Shown here: positions 12,401 through 25,500 of the stretch, piece by piece
Position numbering within the stretch: the stretch's first letter is position 1
How the letters are laid out: every line of letters begins with the position of its first letter
From: Monomorium pharaonis
Lineage: Eukaryota; Arthropoda; Insecta; Hymenoptera; Formicidae
Direction: 5' to 3'
DNA length: 64,000 bases
NCBI RefSeq assembly: GCF_013373865.1
Contig: NC_050473.1
Coordinates: 3,224,001-3,288,000, forward strand
The notes under the pieces: model-generated
Told to the model about the DNA's origin: nothing
Databases searched by the model: none
What the model saw: only the letters and a program-made list of their open reading frames with translations
Program-made: the position numbers and the translations under genes

Positions 12401-15400
12401 TAATCCGACGGAACTAGGTCTGGTGAATGAGTCGCATGAGGGAGAATCTCCCAGCCCAAAGTACAGATGACATCTTTTATCGCCTTTGCACGTGGTAGAA
12501 TGTTGTCATATTGTAAGATGACTTGCCTAGTTTCTGAGTTCACGCATGGTCTCTTCTCTTGCAATATCTTGTTCAAATGGATGAGTTGTTGTTGATAATG
12601 TTCTGCATTGGTCTCACTAGGATCCTGCAGCTCATAATGTATCACGCCCTGGATGTCCCACCAGATACATAGCAATATCTTCTTGACATTCACGTTGCAC
12701 GTTGTCGTCTGTACGTCGAGGTCTGCCCATAATTTTCTACGTTTGGGATTGTTATATAATATCACTTTTTCGTCACCTATGATGATATTGTGTAAAAAAT
12801 CACGTCTTTTAAAGCGAGTCAGCAAGGACATGGCTGTGTCGAATCTTCTCTGTTTGGTGTCCAGGCTGAGGTTTTGTGGAATCCATCTACCTTCTTTTTG
12901 AATGTGTCCCAATTGCTGCAAGCGAGTTTCTACACACTTAGCGGTTACTCCAAGTTGCAATGCAAGCTCCTGTTTAGTCTGAGAGGAGTTTTCACTTAAC
13001 AGCTGCTCGAGTTCCTCGTCTTGGAACTTCTTTAGATTAGTATGGTGCTTTTTTTTATTCCAAAAACTAAAATCTCCACGACGAAACTTTTGATACCAAG
13101 TGCTGCACGTTCTATGGCTTATAGTATCTTCACCCAGAGCAGAACAAATCATTCGTGCAGCTTCAGTAGGATGCATTTTTGACTGATATGCAAAAAGAAT
13201 ACAATGTCTCAAGTGTTTCTCGTCGAAATCCATCGTATTTGCCACGATTCGCCGTTATTCTATTAGGTTATGTCGTCTGCTTCAAATGAAGGATGAAGGG
13301 GCCTGAAGCATAGACTTCATACGCATAGACTGCGCATCTTGTAGGCGCACACAGTTGCGACTTGCGACACCCAATAAGCGCCTAGTTTCTAATTGAAGCT
13401 CGACAGTCATTGGGTGTCGCAAGTTGCAACTGGCGACTTGCGATTAATGTAGAACGGGCTTAAGGCCAGAACTACAATAGGTGTAGTAAGCTTTATGCTA
13501 TAAGAAACTGACCAATTATAATTAAACGTGAGAAGAATAATCGAATATAATTGGTTAACTCCTTATGACGTAAGGCTTACTACACCTATTGTAGATCCGG
13601 CCTAAGACCGTCTTTAAGCACTGCTTTAAGATGTCATCAACCAATCAGAATTGAAATAAGATTTCTAAAATCAAGTAAAAGAAGAAAGAGTTTACATTTC
13701 TACATACATTAGTTATAAAATATTTTAAAAATTAAGAGAAATGTCAATTATATTGTGAAATCGCGTTCAAACGGGAATTTCGGGCACTCGGACAAGCTGA
13801 TATCTTGTCGACGCTTTGTTAGGAGCGAAACGATCGCTTGTAGCGCAAGTCGATCGGGCTCTCGATCGGAGACTCGCGGCCGGCAATAATGAGCGAAAGT
13901 GATCGACCTTAGAACTCCCAGGGGCTTCGATCGATTTCCAGCTGTAGCTTGATTTCTGTGACACGGCGCGCAAGCAAACACTGCTGTGAAATGGTAGAGG
14001 CAGACCTTGAAATGCGATTGGAAAACAGAATACCCGTGCATACCTGTTAATTACGGGCGGCCGCTGTAAAACCGGACGGGCTACGATTCTGAGAACACTT
14101 GAAAAATCGCTGTCTTGATCTGCGCGAGCCTACAAATCAGTGGTCATCAAGTCATCAAATAGAAAAAAGCAAAAAGGTTAAATAAAATGTGCACACTGAT
14201 ACTAATGTAATTTATTTAACGAATTCGTTAATTTGAAGTTTGTTTGCAATCATTGTTACATACTTAGATTAACAGTGTTGAAAGAATTTTATCTTATCTT
14301 ATTGCTATATACGAATAATATTAATATTCCCTTTCTATTTAATAAAGAGAGCAAGATCCTCTTGCAGTCACATTGTAATTACTAGATACGTTGTTATTTA
14401 ATCATTCTTACTGTCTGAATTGTGAAACACAAAATTTCAGTCGTGGATTAATCTACAAATTCCGAGCCGTGATAGTTCTACCGTTCGTGATGTAACTTTT
14501 TACAACACGAAACGTGATGCCTTTTTGCCGGCGGCGTTACCATTCCCGATTACAGTATCCATTTTGTTTCGCTATTCCCACGATATTGGTACCGACGGGG
14601 ACAATACGCTGTCAAGAAATCGCCTCGGCCAGTTAAAAAAAAAAGAAAGGGAAATAGAGTAAACGAAACTGGAGTCACGGAACTACCGTCGGGACGCACA
14701 AGCGAAAAAAAGAACCGTACGGGAGGGAGATGTTGTAATGACCAATAATGACTAGATTGCGAATCCCGGAAGCTAGATTTGCCCGCACAAAAGATCTCGC
14801 ATATAAATTCTTTCTCTACCATACACTTCTTCATTTCTCCGCACGAACAATTACGCGATTATTTCCGCGCGCAGGAAACGACGTGTTGTTTCTACGTCAG
14901 ACAAATTAGCAGAAATCTTATTCGATCTATCACCTCTCGATTGTGAGACGCGCGGCGCCTTCGCTTTTACCGTCATTGATGTGCGTTACACGTCGCGTTT
15001 CGTATTTCGCAGGAAACTAATCGTAAAAGTAATAATAAACGTCGTAATCGACCAAGCGGCGTATCTCATCACGGATTTATGCACGAGTCGATCGATAAGG
15101 CGCGCCGAGATTACGACGGTCGCGATCTCGATTACGTAAGAATATTGCGACACCCGCGCACGTTCACCTAAACCCATTTGTGTTTCAGATCCACGAGCAC
15201 ATGACAAGGGAAGAGATGCTATCGGTGTTCTACACGGGACACGAGTCCGGTAATAATAATGAAAAAAGTAACTCACGCGTTATTCTTTCTGTTTTTTTAT
15301 ATATACTCTTTTCCCGTCAGCGTGGCTTTAAAAATTGCATCGGGTCACCAATTGAATGCGATTACGAATGCGTTAACGATAATTGGATATGCACATTTTA

Positions 15401-18400
15401 ATTTATATCGATTCCTACGAGGTCCTAGTAATAAATTGTTTATATACATAATTACATTAATTATATACAAAATATGTATATACTAGTTTCTTTTTCAAAA
15501 TTTCTATTTGGTGTTAAAAAATAATAGTTATACTGTAAAAAGACAGAAACTAATTAGAAGGATAATTTTCGCATTGCTCTTTTTACGAAAACCTAGGTAT
15601 AAAAAATGAGAAAAAATTGCTTATGGTTTTATATATTCCATGAATCATAAATATATATGTTTATATATATATATATATTTTATTTCTTTATACTTAATTT
15701 ACTTTTTTACACTTGTGTGCCTGGGAAAAAATGTTTCATATAAAAACATTTTTTCCCAGATATACATTTAAAAATCGAATGTATGACGTTGTTCCTCGGG
15801 TGACTTGAAGTTTGTTTTTCCATAATGAGAACCAGAACATTGAGGAAAGTTAGTTTTTTGTTTCTCCAGAATTTAATCTAATGAATAATTCCGTCGAAAT
15901 AAAATCCATGCCGAATTTAACGATGAATAAATACATTTCTATTCTAAATTTTATCCGCGTGAGACTTCCAACTTCCTCGTATTCTTGACGCATCCCTGGC
16001 CAAAGATTTCAAGGCTCAGAGGTGCAAATATTTTTCATGCTCGACAACGGGCCGTTAAACTCCAGTTCTATGTCGTGAATCATTCTCGATAAATATTCAT
16101 CTCGATTCCGTCACTTGAGAATCACCATTCTGTCTTAGAAAGGGTCTCTGTTGCTTGTCGCCAGGCCTCGATATTAAATGACCGTGATTTCTTTTAGTGA
16201 CAGCCACGCTCGGTCTGAGGAATTGATCGGTAAGATCATTAATTCTGAAATGCTAATTGCAAACAGTACATTACGTAAAATGTGTGTATTCCGAGAAATA
16301 TTATAGCGATAAGATCAAACGGAAATCTCCTTATTTTTTTACATCTCGCGGAGGAAAGAGCTCGGCTGATCTTCTCAGCCCCTCTGGGAATGTAAAAAAC
16401 GCATTTTGCACCCTAAAAAAAATTGTAGTGCCACCGTACGAAGTCGTGCCTGTGTTGCACACGGTGCATAAGAGGAGCGTGGACGCGAAGCCGCAGATTC
16501 ACTTGAAGGCCTTCGGCAAAGACATCAGACTTTCGTTGAAACCTACGGAGGGATTATTGACGGTCAACAGCCTGCCGATGTGGACTGTCACCAGGAACAC
16601 GTCGCAACCAGACGGCCTTCATTACGAGAGGTTAAAGAATGTAAGTGATCTCTTTTCGGCATATTTAATTACCACAGAGATTTTACACCATAATTTCTTC
16701 GTTTCTCTCTCAATATTTAATCGTCCAGATCGTCAGATAATTATGTACATGTTCTTATTCATTGTCGACAATTATGTTTTTTTTTAATTGTTCCAGGTCG
16801 ACGTGGATATCGGTGACATCTATCAAGACACGGAGAACATGGCTTCCATTCTGCTGCACCAAGACACGAATGGGAAAGTGCGCGTTGTAAGCGGCCATTC
16901 TTTCTTAATGTTTCTTTCGTCATCACCCTATTATTGCGGGTCGTCTTTCGTCAACCAACGCGAGTCGCTTATAAGGACCTGTGTTATAATTATAGCAATA
17001 TCGCAATTCGCCGCGGCGTAACATTTTTACGACGATAAATGTGTAAAGCGACTGCTAAAGACAATCGTTAATCGCCATCATATAAGCTATAAACATTTGT
17101 TTGACGCGCGATCAACTCGCATTTCGGTTTATAATTTATATTTCACGAAGAGATATAGAGTATCTCTTGTTTATATATTTAAATTTTACTTGGTCACTCT
17201 GTACTACGAGATTAATTTATGACGAGGCGGAAATGAAAACGGCGGTCGTCGCATATGCTCGATGAGCAACCAATGGAAATTTATTATAAGTAATTAAAAT
17301 GTTGAAGCAAGTGACTGGCTTACGTCGCTTCGTCGAATATAGCCGGCGTTGTGAGCCTCGCTGTGAGTTATGACATCTATATTTTATGGACACCTACTGG
17401 GTTTCGTTATCCTCGCGAAACAGTCGTAAACTGCTCCGGCGGATGAGTAAGGCGAGCCCGCATATTTAGTGAGCGGTCGCGTTGCTTGCTTAAATTCGAG
17501 GCGAAAAATTCCCGCGTCGAGACGGTCCGTAATTCCCTATTGTTTTAAGCAATTTAAGAAGAGAAGAGAAGAGAACCTCTCTTTTACGAAACGTAAGCGT
17601 GATATTGTATTACTCTCGCCACTTAACTTCGAACCGCAATGAAATCTTAATTTTAAGTTTGTCTCACAATGTCTATTAGATAATTGAATGGGGTAGCGTG
17701 CCGTGTCGTTTAACAGAGTCGCGGCATTAAAGTTAAACCTAAATACCGGCGATATCGCGGTTTTGACATTTCGGTCTTACTCTCGCAACTACCGACCGAC
17801 GTCGCCCTCACCTTGGTCGAGACGAAGTCGCGCGTGAAGGGTATTGTGTCCACGATGTAGAAGCCAATAAACTTCTCGGTCCTTTCGCCGCGGTCCCTGC
17901 AATTTCGAGAGAGACAGAGAAAAAAGGACGTTGTATTTCGTGTTCAGACAAGCGTGACTCGGTTTTCCCTCGCAACGCTCTTAATTGTCCCTCTAGGAAG
18001 GATGCAGCTGCATACAGAGATATTTTGCATCTTATCAAATATGTATATAATTTTTGTGATATGCGAAATCTTCGCGATGCAATCGAGGAGCGTTACACAC
18101 AGAAAAATTTATTCTCATGCTAAAGAAAAGCAGTTTCTCAGCGCAAAGAATATCTTCTTGATGAATAGTTTTGAAAGTACGCTCATTATTTACTTGAAAC
18201 AAGTAAAATTTACTTAAAATAAACTTCTGTGTACACACAAAATTGAATAAGTATCATTGTTTTAAATAACTTATAAGTTTATATATCTGCAAATCTATCG
18301 TAAGTTCGTCATAAGTAATAAATTTATTCAAAACATATTCTAAATAGCAATTTAATCATCTTTGTAATTTAATACTTGAATTAAGAATATTAAGTTAAAA

Positions 18401-19064
18401 TATAAGTTCGATTTACTTATTACTTTTGATTTTGCTTCAATTCAATTTTATAATATTCTTTGAGAAAGTATAAATTTTTTCAAAATATATAATTTTTTAA
18501 AATTTGTGATAAATATATTTTAAGATAAGACTATTATCAAGAAAATATTATTGAAGATAACCATTACTTATTAGAAAAAAAATTGAGTAATGGCTTTCTT
18601 GGCAGTAGAATAAACATTTTTCCGCGTATAGGAGACTTCGAGAGTTTTTGAAACTCACAAGTTGATTACGTCAATTGATTATTCCTCCACTCCTCAATTT
18701 AATTAATTTTAATTGCTGTTATTCCCGGAACGTCTTTTTTCCTACGACCGCAAGCAATCGCGCTATACGTATGTGCCCGCGTGCCTCATCCGAAAGGTCG
18801 GGGCGATCTGAATCGCGCTATTACGCGCGCGATCATTATTACTCGCGATGCAAATGCGAGTAATATAACTGGCGCGCGGGCGAGACCACGGACGTGTTAC
18901 AATCACGCGTTACGTCTTGCGGGACTCGTGAAAGTTAATTGTCGCCGGTACGAAAAACTCCCCCGACGACGGCGGAATTAATCTCTCGGCGACTTTGACG
19001 CGCGTAGGAGTGCCAATGAAATTTTAACGATGGCATAATGTCGTCCAAGCGCCGGGTATACACG

Positions 19065-19095
<31 letters not shown>

Positions 19096-19186
19096 ATATA
19101 CCGTCTACGGTTACATAACGTGCCATAAAAGTGTTGTGTTCTAAGTGACCCCGTACTGTCCTGACCTTTCGCTTTCACTCTCCCCT

Positions 19187-19260
<74 letters not shown>

Positions 19261-19492
19261 TCGTGCGCGCGCGCGAGATCTGACCAGTGCACCTTTCGCA
19301 GACTGCAGATCGAGCGGCGCGATCGTGTCCGGATCGAGAATATCGCGAGAGTAATTCGACTCGCTGCAAAACACTGGCTCGGTGCACCCGGGCTCCGATG
19401 GAAACGCTCGATTTAACATGCCCCTCAACTAACGCGCCCCATGATTCATACGCCGCGATATTTTATGTGCAATATTCAAATCTTGCACAATT

Positions 19493-19545
<53 letters not shown>

Positions 19546-22500
19546 GGGCGGGCACGAGTCGTCTGATAATTATAGGTATCAATTTATACACGCCGGAAAG
19601 TGTTTCAAACTTACGACTAGTCATTTCGAATCGTTTTGAAGTTTATGGTGAGATTATTAATGTTAATCTCTTATTTGTTCAAATTTATTCGTTACTCAAT
19701 GCTCAGGTCCTATTTTTTCCCGATTTATTATCTTGCCTTTACTTATGCAAAGTTTATGCATAGGGGGAAACGTTTTATATATATATAGTATATCTGCTAA
19801 AAACATCGCAAAGTCGTTCACAGAAATTGTTATCAGTTACATTTATAGTGTCGATTGTTCGTGTGTAGTCTAGCCGCGAATCATTTCCTAAAGACGATCT
19901 TTTACTCTTTAAAACTGTCTTTAAAAGAAAAAAGAAAAGAAAGAAAGAAAGCAAGAAAAAACTTGTGTTATCTGCTTTCTAATACGAATAATAGTAATAA
20001 TTATGCAATTATAAATTAAAGAAAAATAATAAAGAAATATAAATTGAATTTTTTTTATTTGCAATAAATTAAAATAAAATTCAGTAATCCAAAGGCGGAT
20101 TCAATTCAGTTGACAGTTGATTTTATATTACGTTTATTTAACGGCATAATTAACTATCTGCTTAATTATTCTATTAAAGTGTACGTCTTTTCACTCAGGA
20201 TGGAACCATCGGTTCAGAATTAATTATCCGGCCACTGCCAGAACGGGTTCTACAGGAAATAGTGAGCAAAACGCCAGCCCTTCACGAACCCGAATTACTG
20301 CCCAATGTAACTAGTAGTGAGGACTTGGAACGCACAAGTCATCATATCGTTTTCAAAAAGGTGGATCAACCTATCGGCGACAAGTACAACGACTTTTGTG
20401 AGTGCAATATGCGCATCAGAACTTTCGTTTTGTATCGGTCGTATATGAATATCGATATAAAGAAAAAGAAAAAGAAATCGTGAGATTGCAAATGTAAGTG
20501 CGATTGATGCTTTCAGCGCTCATGGAACCCGACCACTTAGCCAAGAGGTATAGGATTAAGCGTTCGATCAACAGCAGATCGAGACGCGAGGCACCGTACG
20601 TCATTTACCCGGAAATCCTTTGTATTGTGGATTACGACGGGTACAGGTGAGAGTAAACGGCGTTATTGGAGAAGCGCGATTAACGGTTATTTTTCTCGCG
20701 CGCGAACGTCAGTCCGCGGAATTTGCATTGACATTTATGATCTTTCTTAGCGCGCTTAAATAAAAACGTTTAGCGATCTTTTCGTTTTAGATTGCACGGC
20801 GGCGATAACGTACAGATAAAGAGGTACTTCGTGTCCTTTTGGAACGGGGTCGATCTGAGGTACAAGTTACTGAAGGGGCCAAAAATACGTATCAGTATAG
20901 CGGGAATAATTATCTCACGGGTAAGAAGTGATGAAGTTAACATTAGATTCAACTTACCGTAAAAAAATTTTTGTATAAAAATATAGATAAATATATATAA
21001 TTATAATTATTATTCAAACATTTCTAAATGAAAATTTTACAAAGCACTTTGAAATAATATGTATAAAACATAACACTATTTCAGCATCATTTATAAAGAT
21101 TTGATAAATAAATTAATAAATTATTTATTAAAGATTTAGAAATTATAATCACAAAATTCAGTAAAAAATATTATTTATGCTGTTGCAACAATTATTACGA
21201 AAGTTTCCGGATAGTTACAATTCACGGAAGCGACAGATACTTTCTCAAAATACATATATATCTTATTTTTATAAAAGTTTATAATTGTTAAGCAAAAAAG
21301 AGAAAAAAAAACGAAAATTGTCGAAAATTAAAGCTGCAACTGAATTGAGAACTGCATCAGTTGATGCATGCACTGGAAAAAAAGTTGTTGATTTGATTAA
21401 ATTTTTTATTTTGATTAAATTTCATTAATTTAAGTATTTATATATTTTAGTGAAATGTACAAATACTTAAATTGAAGTTTAATTTAAATATTTTATTATG
21501 TATTTAATTTAAATACTTGAATTGAGACATAAATACTTGAACTGAAGAAATCTAATCAAGTTGAAAAATTAAGTCAAATTAACAACATTTTTTCGTGTAC
21601 ATAAGCAACAGAAAATTGTATTATTACCAGGGACGGGACGCGACACCGTACTTAGAAAGGAATCGCGTGGGAAGAGACGCAATCGACTCGGCGGCCGCTC
21701 TGACTGACATGGGCAAATATCTTTTCCGGGAGAGGAGACTTCCTGTATACGACATCGCCGTCGCCGTTACAAAGTAAGAGTGCTCGATCCGTAAAGCGGC
21801 CTACGTGCAGTGCTGTACCTTGACGGCAAGTCACGAAAGTGCCCGCAGAAGAAACGATAAGCTCTCTGATATAATCCATACGTCTTCTTCTATTTGTCAA
21901 TCTCCAATGAGTACTTGATTAACGTCACGCGTTTACGACGTAAACGAGAGAAGCGCGAATGCATCGTGAATGAGCGTTGGAATCCCTTAGAGGCATTTCG
22001 AGATTTAATTAATTTCAGTATCCTCCGTTTCTCTTTTTGCACTACGACCGATAATACTTATTATAATTTACACGTCTTATTCTCACTGATGATTTCATAC
22101 TCTCGATTTTTATTTCGCAAAACAGGTATGATATGTGCCGTCGTAGGAAAGGCGGCCGCTGCACTAAGGGAACTGCCGGTATGGTTTATTATATAGTGAT
22201 CACGCTTTATTTTTTTTTTCTTAATTCCCGTAATTTACGTATGGTACAGCATTTTTGGTAGCTTGTACATAGTTGACGGTATTGTTGACATGTGGCACAT
22301 GCACACGCAGTAATGGTATAATAGTCTAACAGGTATAGTAGGGAATGTCTTGGGATTCTGAGGGAAGATATTGCTCTGTCTCGAGAAGTATAAGAATTGA
22401 GGCCGAAGCACAGGTTAATTGGATGATGTCTCTATCGCGATAACAAGAAAAGGACTCGTCGATACAAAATTTTGCCTCGGACAGAAATATCTTCCTCGCG

Positions 22501-25500
22501 TGATATCCCCGATTATGATCCAACGAGTGAAATATATTAGGGTATATATTGTAATCTCGGTGTTTGCGAGACAGTGCACTTGTAATTCTCACCAGAGCTT
22601 TTTACACACACGCACACACGCTCGTGCAAGAAGGAGAGCGAATGAGAATGTGGGTATTGGTACGACTAATCTTAATTTAATTAATAACGCATAATTCGCG
22701 ATCGCGAATTACTGTCCAACATCGTGCCAATCGCGTCACGCACGGAAACGAAACGTAGACACTTATAGATTATCTAAAAATTAAAAACTTATCACTAAAT
22801 ATACAAAATATCGCGCATCTCCGGACAGACCAGTTTGGCATTTGCATCGGAAAGTCGTAAAAGTCGACATGAGTTTCCTGTAGCTCCTTAAAAATACGCC
22901 TATACGGCGATTCGCGGAATTATTCGTATACGCACAGGTTGCGTAACGCTGCGTAGATTGAGCTGGCTTTAATGTAAATCTTTTTTTTTCCTCCTAATGG
23001 ATTCGCATCTTTCTTTTATTTTTGATGATTATCTTGCAACACTCCGGGCAGAGAGTTACTCCAGATGCCTACGTAGAAATATAGAAAGTAAAAGGAATTA
23101 AAATGTTAAATCGCAAGTTATAATCGAAGTTAAAAATTATTCTATTTAATTTTATTCAGACATATATTCTCCTCAAGTAATATGATATGTGAATTTTATC
23201 GCGCGTATTTTAACTCTTTATATTTTGACATTAACTGTGAATTTATTTTGTCTGAACTGAATCATGAATCAATTCGGATTAATAAAACGCGTGAAACAAC
23301 GATACGTGTATATTAAGCTTTTATTTATGCGGACCAACAAAGTTTACAAGTTCGCAGCTACCGATAATCGTAGACGAATAATTTTGCGAATTGCTCTTTT
23401 GATTACGAAAGAGTGATTAGCGTAAAATCTCGTACAATAAATCGAGCCCGCAACGCCTATCGCACTCAATCGAAATGCCAGCTCGCGCAAAATTGACGTG
23501 AGAACGACGTTTAATAAGCGTGCAGTGCGTTTTCCTTTTTGCTTTAATTTATTTATCAATTTTTTTGTTTGATATATTATATCTCTCTAGCTATACACGC
23601 GCTTCTGCAACACGTGTTCCTCCGTGGCTGCCTCCGGCAAAGAGCGCGGTTTTTTCTTTTTCCGTTTTTTTACAAATTTTTTTGTGTGTCCGAAGAATTT
23701 CTGAAACAGGTATTAAAACCGACACAATATTGGCTCCCGCCGTGCGAAATTTCGTTTTCGCGCGTCTAAGATATCGGTATAGTCGACCACGCCAAAATTG
23801 TGCTGGTTACAGATCCTGGTTTTTTGCGACGTTTTCGCTTCGCGGGTGTTTGCTTTCGACCCACACGCAAAAAAAGGGCATTATTGCAGATTATTATCGC
23901 AAGGACATCACGGAAACTTTCTCTCTGCAAAACGGCAGGGTATTGTGTTACACTTTTATACGGGGCCACAGTTTCTCGAGAGGATGATTATCATTTATAT
24001 GTTCCAATCCGCGAGAGGTCCGGCGAGCCACAACACGAATCGTCCAAAACTCGTTCGGGCGACGATTCCACGTGTCTATCCTTACGTTGTTCTTTTTTTT
24101 TTTTTTAATCAAATCCTTACCTCTCTGTTGCAAAAGGATTAACACGAGCGGCGTCTGAATTCCATCGTCTGAATATTGTTTGTCCCGTGACCAGGTCAGA
24201 AATGTCACCAAGCGTGAAACTTGAACATGATAAAGAGTATTTTTTTGTTATTGCATTGCAGATTAGATATGTGCAGGAGGCAATACGCGAATGATGTGTG
24301 CAATAGAGGAACCGCAGGTACGTTTTTTTTGTCGAATAAAGAGGGCAACCAACTTGTTGTTTTTTTTTTTTAGCTTTCTCAACTTTAAGTCTTGCACATT
24401 GCTCACTGCCTTACAGAGTTTCAACCTTCAGATTTCCAAATTCCGACATTCGGCGCGAATTAAAGCCACGCAAATCAGATTAATTGTAAATTAATTGAAG
24501 GAAATCTGGTAAAATTTTGTTGAGAGATCAAAGAAACGTTTAAAATGTTCTATGTCTATTGTTTTTAAGATTTAAAAAGGCAATCGTAGAAGTTATTCAA
24601 AGCGAGCTTCCTGTTACAATACATACTCATATTACTTTACTTGTGTGTCATCTGAATATTATATTTTATTTCTGCCTCATACTCTTCCCTTCTTACATAA
24701 CGATTTTCGGCGTCGTATGCGCGTCATGCAGATTACAATTCTGCAACGAGAATTGCCTCTTTCGAACTCTGCTGTTCCCTCGCACAGTTGCTTAAACCTA
24801 CTTTTATATGTGTTTATATCTACTTTTTGCGCTATACGCCAGGAATTTGTACAGTGGCGGATCGAGAAGATTTTTGGCAAAATATCGCTAACAAAAAAAC
24901 GAACCCCGAAATGCGATGTAATGAAATTTAATGGCAATTCCGTTGTAATCCGCCACTGTATCTACAAGACTGTTACTATTTCCGCATTTTATGTATATAC
25001 TATTGTTTCACGGTTCTTTATACATCGTGCATCGCGTCTCGCTTTCGTGGCGAAGAACACGAAAGAAACGATCGTTCAAAATTCAGTTTCTCCGCCCGTC
25101 TTTTATTCTCTTTTTTTCCCTTTTTACACCGCCTGCGCTCTATGTTTCTGTATCTTTCCTGAATAATAATTCATGACTCTTGTATACCTTTGGCTGCCTT
25201 ACACTGTCACGGATCGTTGGTCTTCGGTAAGTCTCTGAAAATCACGGTAATGCTAAAGAGAGAGATGCGCCTACTTTTCATAATCGATCGATATTGAATC
25301 GAGGAAACGAGGAATGGAAGGCGGCGACGATGTCCCGATCCGTTCGATCGACCGGATTTTCGCTACACGGGCATCTCGAACGTAAAACCTTCGGCTAACT
25401 CTCTCTCGTTAACCATTGGGCGACAAATTAACGGATGCATGCCGCATACATATCGACATAATGACTCGTTTCTTAACCGCATTCATGCCCGCAAGCGGAT

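Larger units (their letters stand above)
9528..15188. other. Intron 1 of metalloproteinase A, transposon-rich
   Basis: This 5.7 kb intron separates the signal-peptide exon from the prodomain. It contains a minus-strand mariner transposase and two neighbouring inverted-repeat elements (13354-13430 and 13459-13607). No other coding exon was recognised. Confidence 0.7.

Noticed and set aside
13234..13245. Longer mariner start at 13245
   Set aside because: That position is GTG, not ATG; the first ATG in frame is at 13233 and leaves the domain intact.
13748..14041. 97-residue minus-strand open frame
   Set aside because: No known motif, overlapping frames equally open, no good splice context.
24645..25166. 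173-residue plus-strand open frame in the intron after exon 9b
   Set aside because: Hydrophobic random-looking sequence without motifs; lies within an intron of a well-supported gene.
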